A DNA stretch of 8,950 bases. Origin: Bacillota bacterium. GTDB lineage: Bacteria; Bacillota; Clostridia; Christensenellales; Aristaeellaceae. The stretch lies in the NCBI GenBank assembly GCA_023460055.1, contig JAEWRJ010000044.1, positions 1-8,950 on the forward strand. The letters are read 5' to 3'. The notes beneath the pieces were generated by a model. The model was not told where the DNA came from. It made no database searches and saw nothing but the letters and a program-made list of their open reading frames with translations. Each line of letters starts with the position of its first letter. Positions within the stretch are counted from its first letter, which is position 1. This document shows, in pieces, positions 1 to 6,024 of this stretch. Position numbers and translations under genes: made by a program.

Positions 1-1752
1 CATCATGGGGATGCCGGTGTCACTCGCTTCCACGGCCTTGGCATACAGATAGGGCATCAGCCGGCATTTGAGATTCGTATACTTTTTGACGACCCCGGGT
101 GCCTGCTCCCCAAACAGCCACGGCACACGGTAGCTGCTTGAGCCATGAAGGCGGGAATGGCTGCTTAAGAGGCCAAACTGAGCCCACCGCATATAGACTT
201 CCGGGGAGGCCGTGTCTTCAAAGCCGGATATGTCATGGCTCCAGAAGGCGAAACCGCTCAGGCACAGGGAAAGGCCGGCCCTGAGCGACTCGGCCATGGA
301 GGGAAAGGAGCTTGTGCTGTCGCCGCCCCAGTGCACGGGGTATTTCTGCCCGCCGGCTGTCGCGCTGCGCGCAAACACGCAGGCCTGACCCACGCCGCGC
401 TCTTTTTCGAGCAGCTCGAAGACCGTTTGATTGTAAAGAAGCGCGTAGTAGTTGTGCATCAGCACCGGATCACTGCCGTCAAAGTAAACGCAATCTGTCG
501 GAACACGCTCGCCGAAATCGGTTTTGAAGGAATCGATCCCCATATCCAGCAGCGCTTTCAGCTTTCCCTTGAACCAGTCACAGGCGGCGGGGTTGGTGAA
601 GTCGACCAGGCCCATCCCGGCCTGCCACATATCCCACTGCCACACATCTCCGTTTTCCCGCCTGAGCAGATATCCTGATCTCTTTGCCTCGAGGAAGAGA
701 GGCGATTTTTGCGCGATGTAGGGATTGATCCATACGCAGGTCTTGATGCCCTTGTCATGTAAACGCTTGATCATCCCCTCGGGATCGGAGAAAGCCTCCC
801 TGTCCCAATCGTAATTGCACCATTCATATGCCTTCATCCAGAAGCAGTCAAAGTGGAAGACATGAAGGGGAATGCCGTGATCGGCCATGCCGTCAACAAA
901 CGCCATCACCGTTGATTCATTGTAATTCGTGGTGAAGGAAGTGGTCAGCCACAGGCCGAAGGTCCAGGCGGGCGGAAGCGCCGCGCGGCCGGTCAGCGCG
1001 GTATAGCCTTCAATGACTTTCTTCATGGAGCCGCCGCCGATCACCATAAACTCCAGGCTTTCGCCGGGCAATGAAAACTGCGCGCTTTCCACTGCCTCCG
1101 AACACAATTCATAGCTCACCTTGCCGGAACTGTTGACAAACACACCATATCCGCGGTTGGTGACGTAAAACGGTATGTTCTTGTAGGAGAGCTCTGAGGC
1201 CGTGCCGCCATCCTCATTCCAAATATCGACGGACTGGCCGTTCCTGACAAATGGCGTAAACCGCTCGCCCAAGCCGTAGATCTTTTCGCCCACGCCAATG
1301 TCAAGCTTGACGCGTATATGAGGCCCGGCGGGGGTCATTGCGTAGCCCATATGGCGCGAACCCAGCCCCGTGAGCCGGACGCCGTCTTCAATAAAGGAGA
1401 GGCTGAAGGCGTTCTTGCTGATATGGGCTGTCAGCGGGCCTGACGCGATGATGATCCGGTCCTGCGTTTCCGTCACAACAGGCTTTATGCCGGTTTCATT
1501 TAGCTGGAATTTCGGTTCGATCTGAGCGCGGCCCTGATGGTGCTCAACCTTTACTGACAGGATCCCGGGTCTGGGTGCCCTGAAGGTGAGCGTGAGAAGA
1601 GGCGCGTTCAGTGTCATGCCCCGGTTGGAAACCGGTATGTGCGAGCAGTAGACCACGAAAGCGTCTTCCTGCCAGCGCGCATCCTGTACCTGAGCGCAGT
1701 TGTACATTTGCACACCCGGCTTGAGAGACCAAAACCCGTCGGTAAACTTCAT
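1..1752 (-). CDS. yicI: Alpha-xylosidase, GH31 family, YicI type (partial, C-terminus beyond the left edge)
   Basis: This enzyme removes alpha-linked xylose from the non-reducing end of xyloglucan-derived oligosaccharides such as isoprimeverose. It is probably cytoplasmic, because no signal peptide is seen. 584 codons are visible; the E. coli enzyme has about 770, so roughly a quarter (C-terminal beta domains) lies outside. The catalytic nucleophile is Asp412 in KTDFGERVPTD, and the acid/base is Asp478 in HWGGD. Residues that line the xylose pocket in E. coli YicI (Phe277, Cys307, Phe308, Trp345, Lys414) all have counterparts at a constant offset of four: Phe273, Cys303, Phe304, Trp341 and Lys410. 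This supports alpha-xylosidase rather than alpha-glucosidase. The ATG at 1750-1752 is preceded by AGGAGG (1759-1764) at 6 bases. An overlapping ATG at 1754-1756 is in another frame. The gene lies 120 bases downstream of a same-strand MFS transporter but has its own promoter-like sequence. Confidence 0.95.
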   Translation of the reverse strand, partial: MKFTDGFWSLKPGVQMYNCAQVQDARWQEDAFVVYCSHIPVSNRGMTLNAPLLTLTFRAPRPGILSVKVEHHQGRAQIEPKFQLNETGIKPVVTETQDRIIIASGPLTAHISKNAFSLSFIEDGVRLTGLGSRHMGYAMTPAGPHIRVKLDIGVGEKIYGLGERFTPFVRNGQSVDIWNEDGGTASELSYKNIPFYVTNRGYGVFVNSSGKVSYELCSEAVESAQFSLPGESLEFMVIGGGSMKKVIEGYTALTGRAALPPAWTFGLWLTTSFTTNYNESTVMAFVDGMADHGIPLHVFHFDCFWMKAYEWCNYDWDREAFSDPEGMIKRLHDKGIKTCVWINPYIAQKSPLFLEAKRSGYLLRRENGDVWQWDMWQAGMGLVDFTNPAACDWFKGKLKALLDMGIDSFKTDFGERVPTDCVYFDGSDPVLMHNYYALLYNQTVFELLEKERGVGQACVFARSATAGGQKYPVHWGGDSTSSFPSMAESLRAGLSLCLSGFAFWSHDISGFEDTASPEVYMRWAQFGLLSSHSRLHGSSSYRVPWLFGEQAPGVVKKYTNLKCRLMPYLYAKAVEASDTGIPMM

Positions 1753-1828
1753 ACATATCCTCCTATATGTTTATCCCTTAGTACGGCAACAAGAATCGGC
1801 AGGGGCATTCATTTGACGGCTTGCCCAC

Positions 1829-1857
1829 ATACTAACACAAGACGCTGAGGCTCTCAA
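1829..1857 (-). promoter_or_regulatory. Sigma-A-type promoter for the alpha-xylosidase gene
   Basis: On the minus strand, TTGAGA (1857-1852; five of six match the -35 consensus) is followed after exactly 17 bases by TAGTAT (1834-1829; four of six). TG sits one base before it, making an extended -10. Transcription would start near 1822, about 70 bases before the ATG. The promoter sits in the gap between the transporter and the xylosidase, so the enzyme can be expressed apart from the transporter. It was identified by eye only. Confidence 0.55.
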
Positions 1858-1872
1858 GGGAGCGCGGCGGGT

Positions 1873-3072
1873 TCACGGTGAGACGCGGGTTTGCCGCCCT
1901 GCGCTTTTCATAAAGATCTGCAGAGCGATGGCTGCCGTGAGTGACATTACTGAGCCGAATATAAAGGGGGCGGGGGCGCCCAGCCAGCTCCATAATATCC
2001 CGGCGATCATGCTGGCGGGCAGCAGGGCGATCCCCACAACGGTGGAATGCAGCCCGAGCATGGTTCCTTTCAGCCCGGCGGGCGATATCTCCGCGATAAA
2101 TGCCCGCTCAACGCCGGAAATCATCGCCGAGTATACGCCATACAGCACAAATATGACGGCGATCGACGCCCTGCTCCCTCCCAGCGCAAAGCCGAAGTAG
2201 ACGGCGGAAAACACCAGATAGCCCGCGACAAGCAGCGACTTTCGTCCGATTTTGTCTGAAAGCCTGCCCAGCGGGATGGAGAGGACGGAGGCTGTCAGGT
2301 TGAACGCGAAATACAGCAGGATGACATCGGCGTCATTGAATCCGACGTTCCTGGCGCGCAGCAGGAGGAAGGTGTTGGAGGAGTTCCCCAGGGTAAATAC
2401 GAAAGCAGCCGCAAGGTAGAGCTTCAGCTGACCATCCAGCCTGCCTAAATCTTTCCAAAAAGACTCGCGCTTGATCACCGCGCGCTCCCGCTTCTTCTCT
2501 TTGATGAAAAAGAACATCAGGAGGCCCAGCAGCGCCGGGATGGCCGAAACCGCAAACAGTTCCTTGTACTGAAAACCATTGCCGCCATTCTTCAGCAGCA
2601 GGTAGCTTGCCAATATGCCGACGGCGGACCCGGCCATATCCAGCGCCTTGTGAATGCCAAAGGCTTTGCCCATATGGTTCTGATCCGCGCTTTCACTCAC
2701 CATGACATCCCTTGGCGCCGTTCGGATGCCCTTGCCCATCCGGTCGATGATACGCGCCGCCAAGACCCCTACCCAGGTCCCGGCAAGAATGAGCATGGCC
2801 TTGTACACCAGCCCGGCGGCATAGCCTGCAAAAGCCACCTGCTTTTTTCGCCCCCATTTGTCGGCGACATAGCCGCTGAATACCTTGAGCAGGCTGGCCA
2901 GGCTTTCGGCAATGCCTTCGATGATCCCGATCAATACAGGCGTCGCGCCAAACGCCGAGCTCAAGTAGAGGGGAATGATAGGGTAGACCATTTCCGCGCT
3001 GATGTCCGAAAAGAAGCTGACAAGCCCCAGCATGATGACGTTGCGCACAGTGACCTTCCTATGGATTCGCAT
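1873..3072 (-). CDS. Major facilitator superfamily (MFS) transporter
   Basis: This is a proton- or solute-coupled membrane transporter of unknown substrate. At 399 residues with about 12 hydrophobic segments, it has normal MFS size. The MFS loop motif A appears in both halves: GYVADKWGRKK near residues 67-77, and GRLSDKIGRK in the C-terminal half. A conserved cytoplasmic stretch, DRMGKGIRTAPRD, lies in the first half. The N-terminal run SFFSDISAEMVYPIIPLYL is typical of a widespread MFS subgroup without a settled substrate. The start is uncertain. The ATG at 3072 has no well-spaced ribosome site (GGAAGAG is 13 bases away). A GTG at 3048-3046, giving a 391-residue protein, is preceded by AGGAAGG at 5 bases and would begin just before the conserved part. 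The alpha-xylosidase gene follows after 120 bases on the same strand, so sugar or xyloside transport is possible, but the protein does not look like the GPH carriers usually paired with YicI. Confidence 0.88.
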   Translation of the reverse strand: MRIHRKVTVRNVIMLGLVSFFSDISAEMVYPIIPLYLSSAFGATPVLIGIIEGIAESLASLLKVFSGYVADKWGRKKQVAFAGYAAGLVYKAMLILAGTWVGVLAARIIDRMGKGIRTAPRDVMVSESADQNHMGKAFGIHKALDMAGSAVGILASYLLLKNGGNGFQYKELFAVSAIPALLGLLMFFFIKEKKRERAVIKRESFWKDLGRLDGQLKLYLAAAFVFTLGNSSNTFLLLRARNVGFNDADVILLYFAFNLTASVLSIPLGRLSDKIGRKSLLVAGYLVFSAVYFGFALGGSRASIAVIFVLYGVYSAMISGVERAFIAEISPAGLKGTMLGLHSTVVGIALLPASMIAGILWSWLGAPAPFIFGSVMSLTAAIALQIFMKSAGRQTRVSP

Positions 3073-3138
3073 ACAGCGAAATCATCTCTTCCGGTGCGGC
3101 CGAAACAAAGGCAAGGCAAAAGGAAGGTGTTGGACAAC

Positions 3139-3167
3139 ATCATACCACCATGGCGAAGCGAAATCAT
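3139..3167 (-). promoter_or_regulatory. Possible extended -10 promoter for the MFS transporter at 1873-3072
   Basis: The minus strand reads TGGTATGAT, an extended -10 with TATGAT at 3144-3139. A weak -35 (ATGATT, 3167-3162) lies 17 bases upstream. Transcription would start near 3132, leaving a leader of about 60 bases. The -35 matches only three of six positions, so the call rests mainly on the -10. Confidence 0.25.
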
Positions 3168-3236
3168 CCTGTGCCCATAAATTAAATATTTCCTTGATAC
3201 AGCAGCGGGAGCGGCAGGGATCAGGACGGGAGACAG

Positions 3237-3386
3237 CTTGTGGGAACCTTACTGAGGCGGTAGTTTGAAAAGCAATGGCGATATGGCCGAAAGCCCGGTC
3301 TTGTGGTATGATGCTTTAGGCGTTTGTTCAGGGATATGCCGCGGCGGGCTATCGGAAGATTTTTTGGCCGCGCGGTCTCCCACAAG
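3237..3386. repeat. Loose inverted-repeat region of about 150 bases, no gene seen
   Basis: Most of the gene-free stretch between the two divergent MFS genes left of the MITE-like element. CTTGTGGGA (3237-3245) is repeated inverted and perfectly as TCCCACAAG (3378-3386). Inside, CCGAAAGCCCG (3287-3297) pairs with CGGGCTATCGG (3345-3355) at ten of eleven positions. Six Ts follow the inner right arm at 3360-3365. The plus-strand sequence TGGTATGATG at 3304-3313 lies in the loop and looks like an extended -10, without a good -35. No convincing open reading frame is present. It could be a decayed mobile repeat, a small structured RNA, or chance. Confidence 0.35.
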
Positions 3387-3390
3387 CCTA

Positions 3391-3552
3391 ATACTGATGT
3401 AAAATGTTAACGCATCCAAAGCAGAGAGTTATTTTGTCTTTGGGCGAGGAGCAGACGAAGGGAAGCGTAGCAGAGCTACGCTGACTGAGCAGCGACATGG
3501 CACGGGGACAAAAGAACCGATGCAACGATGCGTTAACGTTTGGAATCAGTAT
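3391..3552. mobile_element. MITE-like nested palindromic repeat, 162 bases
   Basis: The ends are 26-base inverted repeats (3391-3416 and 3527-3552) that match at 22 of 26 positions, including ATACTGAT and GTTAACGCATC. A second inverted pair lies inside: GTTATTTTGTC (3428-3438) and GACAAAAGAAC (3507-3517), ten of eleven matching. The centre is a perfect hairpin, AGCGTAGC, loop AGA, GCTACGCT (3464-3482). All three pairs are centred within two bases of each other, so the whole element can fold on itself. It carries no gene. Size, terminal inverted repeats and lack of coding capacity fit a MITE or REP-like element moved by a transposase encoded elsewhere. A TA occurs at both ends (3392-3393 and 3550-3551), but a target duplication cannot be settled from one copy. 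Confidence 0.7.
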
Positions 3553-3555
3553 AAT
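3550..3555 (+). promoter_or_regulatory. Consensus -10 box at the edge of the palindromic repeat
   Basis: A perfect TATAAT lies 23 bases before the TTG start of the second MFS gene. Its first three bases are the last three of the palindromic repeat. No good -35 is present at a spacing of 16-18 bases, so activity is uncertain. If used, transcription would start near 3562 and the leader would be under 20 bases. Confidence 0.35.
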
Positions 3556-3578
3556 ATACCGGAAAAGAGCGTGATCCC

Positions 3579-4844
3579 TTGAACCGATTCCTGCTTAAGC
3601 ACCCGCTGGTGCGCACCCTGACCGAACTGCGCGGCAATACCCGCGCCTGCGTCTATACCGAGCCGATGTGGGGCCTGTCCATGAACCTGTGCCTGCCCTA
3701 CGCCTCGGTTTTCATGCTGTCCTTCGGGATGAGCGACGTGCAGGTGGGCATCATCGCGTCCATCTACATGTTCTCGCAGACGGTCTTCGCCTTTCTCTCC
3801 GGCGCTATCGTCGACCGCTACGGGCGCAGGTTTTCCACCGCCTTTTTTGATTTTCTGGCCTGGAGCGTTCCCTGCCTGATCTGGGCCTCCAGCCAGGGCT
3901 TCTGGTTTTTTGCCGTGGCGGCGCTGTTTAATGGCATGATGAAGATCACCACGGTGGCCTGGGACTGCCTCCTGGTGGAAGACGCACCGAGGGACAAGAT
4001 CACCCACATCTATTCCTGGGTGATCATCGCGGCCAACATGTCCGCGCTGTTCGCCCCGATCTCTTCCATCCTGGTATCCAGGCTGACGCTGATCCCCGCT
4101 ATCCGCATCCTGTATATCAATGCCTTTGTGATCATGACCCTGAAGATCCTTCTGCTGTATAAGTTTTCCACCGAAACAGCCATAGGCCGCGTCCGCAAGG
4201 AGGCGGTCAGGGGGATGACCTGGCCGCAGATGCTGGCCGATTACAAAGGGGCCGCCAGGGGGATCCTGACCTCTCCGGGCACCAAGTTTGCCATCGTGAT
4301 CAGCGTGCTGGTTGAGATCGCCGCCATGATCGGCATGACATTCTGGCAGATCATTGCCTCCAGGCGCATCGGCATCCCCGATACGCTGCTGCCCATCTTC
4401 CCCATGGCCAAAAGCGTCCTGGCGATCATCCTGTTTTTTACCGTGCTGTCCCGCATCAAGCAGTCCAATTTGAAATTGCCCCTGTACGGCGGCTTCCTGT
4501 GCGCGATCGTCAGCGCTTTGCTCTTGATCCTTGTGCCGGGCACCGGGCTGCTGGGATATCTGCTGCTCTCGCTGTCGCTGGCTTTTGAGGCCCTTGGCTT
4601 CGCGGCCCTGGGCACGCTGCGCGAATCCCTGGTGGCCATCTACGTCAACCCCGAGGACCGCTCCCGCATCATGGCGCTGCTGCAGACGACGGTGATGCTG
4701 GTCAGCGTGCCCTTTGGCTACATCGGCGGTCTGCTCAGCGATATCAACAGAGCCCTGCCCTTCGCGCTGAACATCGGCTTGCTGTCGCTGGGCATCCTGG
4801 CGACCGCCTTTTTCTTTGGGGGAAAGAAGGCTGTCAAACCCTGA
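3579..4844 (+). CDS. Major facilitator superfamily (MFS) transporter, second and unrelated to the first
   Basis: This membrane transporter of unknown substrate has 421 residues with about 12 hydrophobic segments. A motif A-like loop GAIVDRYGRR lies at residues 75-84, after the second membrane segment. The N-terminus carries a soluble lead-in (LRGNTRACVYTEPMWGL, about 17-33) that I recognise as a recurring feature of a Clostridia MFS group. That is why the TTG at 3579 is preferred over the first internal ATG at 3666. No other start codon exists upstream before the in-frame stop at 3552-3554, and a GGAAAAGAG ribosome site (3561-3569) lies 9 bases before the TTG. The gene stands alone: it is divergent from the first MFS gene, with a MITE-like repeat directly upstream, and convergent with the aldo/keto reductase. 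No substrate can be deduced. Confidence 0.88.
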   Translation: MNRFLLKHPLVRTLTELRGNTRACVYTEPMWGLSMNLCLPYASVFMLSFGMSDVQVGIIASIYMFSQTVFAFLSGAIVDRYGRRFSTAFFDFLAWSVPCLIWASSQGFWFFAVAALFNGMMKITTVAWDCLLVEDAPRDKITHIYSWVIIAANMSALFAPISSILVSRLTLIPAIRILYINAFVIMTLKILLLYKFSTETAIGRVRKEAVRGMTWPQMLADYKGAARGILTSPGTKFAIVISVLVEIAAMIGMTFWQIIASRRIGIPDTLLPIFPMAKSVLAIILFFTVLSRIKQSNLKLPLYGGFLCAIVSALLLILVPGTGLLGYLLLSLSLAFEALGFAALGTLRESLVAIYVNPEDRSRIMALLQTTVMLVSVPFGYIGGLLSDINRALPFALNIGLLSLGILATAFFFGGKKAVKP

Positions 4845-4865
4845 CGCGGATCTTCATAGCATCCG

Positions 4866-4906
4866 AATAAACAAAACAGCGCCCCGCCGTCAAGCGGGGC
4901 GCTGTT
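4866..4906 (-). terminator. Strong hairpin terminator between convergent genes
   Basis: A perfect 13-base stem, AACAGCGCCCCGC (4875-4887) against GCGGGGCGCTGTT (4894-4906), encloses a 6-base loop. Read on the minus strand, the stem is followed by TTGTTTATT, the T-rich tail of an intrinsic terminator for the aldo/keto reductase, whose stop codon is 17 bases upstream. On the plus strand only two Ts follow, so it probably stops the MFS transcript less efficiently, though the stem could serve both genes. Confidence 0.85.
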
Positions 4907-4922
4907 ATGATGACATACAGTA

Positions 4923-5774
4923 TTACCAGGTAATGCTGTCCGGGTCGGAGGAGTAGCCTACGCAGCCCTTCAGGCCGGCGATCAGTTCCACATCCGCGTC
5001 TTCCAGCCGGAAATCAAAGATCTGTGTGTTTTCCCGGATGCGCTCTGGGGTGACCGATTTGGGCAGCGGCAGGTAGCCGCGCTGCAGGCTCCAGCGGATG
5101 GCGATCTGCGCGATGGATTTGCCGTACTTCCGGGCCAGATCCTTCATCTGGGGCACCTCGAACACCTTGCCCACACCCAGTGGGCTGTAAGCCTCCAGCA
5201 GCATCCCGTTGTCACGGCTGAAATTGACCACCTCATCCTGCGTATCGCCGGGCGCCAGCCGGATCTGGTTGACCATCGGTTTAACGGAAGCCGTCTTCAG
5301 CAGCGCCTTGATATGGTGGGGGCGGAAGTTGCTCACGCCGATGGACCGCAGCTTGCCTTCCCCGTACAGGTGTTCCATCGCCCGCCAAGTCTGTGCGTTT
5401 TGCGCCTCCCAGTCGTCCTTGAAGAGGACGGGGCGCGGCCAGTGGATGAGAAACAGGTCAAGGTAGTCCGTGCCCAGCTTGCGCAGGCTTTCATTGACAG
5501 CGCTGATCGTCTGGTCATAGCCGCGCACCGGGTTTGCCAGCTTGGAGGTCAGGAAGACATCTGCGCGGCTCAGCCCGCTTTCTTTAACAGCCCTGCCTAC
5601 GCTTTCCTCGTTGCCGTAGCCTTGCGCTGTATCGATGTGCCTATAGCCCGCGCGCAGCGCCTCTGCCGTGCTGTCTCTGGCCTCCGGGCCGTCCTGCACC
5701 TGCCAGGTGCCAAAGCCAACGCAGGGGATGGCTACGCCGTTGGACAGGATATAGGGGTCGGTCAATGATTTCAT
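4923..5774 (-). CDS. Aldo/keto reductase, 2,5-diketo-D-gluconate reductase-like
   Basis: This is a soluble NADPH-dependent oxidoreductase that reduces aldehydes and ketones to alcohols. Its 283 residues are the usual length for the AKR5-like bacterial group that includes 2,5-diketogluconate reductases and glyoxal reductases. The full catalytic tetrad is visible: Asp48 and Tyr53 in DTAQGYGNE, Lys78 in TSKL, and His111 in IHWPRP. The C-terminal LPKSVTPERIREN matches the part that binds the NADPH phosphate. The start ATG (5772-5774) has an AGGAGG site (5782-5787) at 7 bases. A short GC hairpin (CCGCGC/GCGCGG, 5791-5806) lies just upstream of that site in the leader. The gene stands alone, with a clear terminator and a MerR-like promoter, which suggests induction by a reactive aldehyde or other stress. 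The physiological substrate cannot be read from the sequence. Confidence 0.94.
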   Translation of the reverse strand: MKSLTDPYILSNGVAIPCVGFGTWQVQDGPEARDSTAEALRAGYRHIDTAQGYGNEESVGRAVKESGLSRADVFLTSKLANPVRGYDQTISAVNESLRKLGTDYLDLFLIHWPRPVLFKDDWEAQNAQTWRAMEHLYGEGKLRSIGVSNFRPHHIKALLKTASVKPMVNQIRLAPGDTQDEVVNFSRDNGMLLEAYSPLGVGKVFEVPQMKDLARKYGKSIAQIAIRWSLQRGYLPLPKSVTPERIRENTQIFDFRLEDADVELIAGLKGCVGYSSDPDSITW

Positions 5775-5819
5775 GAAAAATCCTCCTTCGCCGCGCGGAC
5801 GCGCGGATTGCTTATAGCT

Positions 5820-5850
5820 ATCATAACCCTTATACCCATGGTTTAATCAA
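5820..5850 (-). promoter_or_regulatory. Candidate MerR-type promoter of the aldo/keto reductase gene
   Basis: On the minus strand, TTGATT (5850-5845) and TATGAT (5825-5820) are good -35 and -10 boxes but are 19 bases apart, too far for ordinary sigma-A recognition. An imperfect dyad (AACCAT on the left, AAGGGTT on the right) fills the spacer. Elongated 19-base spacers with a central dyad are the hallmark of promoters untwisted by MerR-family activators. No 17-base alternative with good boxes was found. No MerR gene is present in the window. Confidence 0.45.
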
Positions 5851-5945
5851 GAAAAAAACAATAGAGGCTCCGGTGAGGCGTGAGCAGCGGAAAAACCTTT
5901 CCTGTACCCCTTGCTTGGCATATTAAATGCGAAGAAGCAGGGTGC

Positions 5946-5974
5946 TTTCCTCATGCTGGCCCATGTGCTACTAT
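5946..5974 (+). promoter_or_regulatory. Possible promoter of the radical SAM gene
   Basis: TACTAT (5969-5974) is preceded by TGC, giving an extended -10. A weak TTTCCT (5946-5951) lies exactly 17 bases upstream. Transcription would begin near 5981, right at the hairpin that covers the ribosome site of the next gene. The weak -35 keeps confidence low. Confidence 0.35.
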
Positions 5975-5981
5975 AAGTTCA

Positions 5982-6024
5982 GCCGCCTTAACCGACGGCA
6001 TCCAAAAAAGGCGGTGATCGATTG
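5982..6024 (+). promoter_or_regulatory. Near-perfect Shine-Dalgarno site and a hairpin that could hide it
   Basis: AAGGCGGTGATC (6008-6019) differs at one base from the full complement of the 16S rRNA 3' end, and AGGCGG lies 7 bases before the TTG at 6022. This decides the start, since no in-frame ATG is near. Upstream, CCGCCTT (5983-5989) is the exact complement of AAGGCGG (6008-6014), with one extra G-U pair outside and an 18-base loop. Folded, the leader would cover the ribosome site. A competing small hairpin (GCCG/CGGC, 5982-5985 and 5996-5999) uses part of the same upstream arm. Confidence 0.5.

Noticed and set aside
235..678. Plus-strand open frame of 147 codons
   Set aside because: It is antisense to the alpha-xylosidase catalytic domain, which contains the nucleophile and acid/base motifs.
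2650..3180. Plus-strand open frame of 176 codons
   Set aside because: It lies antisense over the first MFS gene, whose frame has clear membrane segments and motif A. The antisense product is charged and without recognisable motifs, as expected for a shadow frame in GC-rich DNA.
3391..3552. CRISPR array or riboswitch
   Set aside because: There are no regularly spaced direct repeats. The structure is a single concentric palindrome with inverted ends, which fits a MITE-like repeat better.
3546..4007. Minus-strand open frame of 153 codons
   Set aside because: It is antisense to the start of the second MFS gene. The product is rich in Gly, His and Gln with no domain, so it is a shadow.
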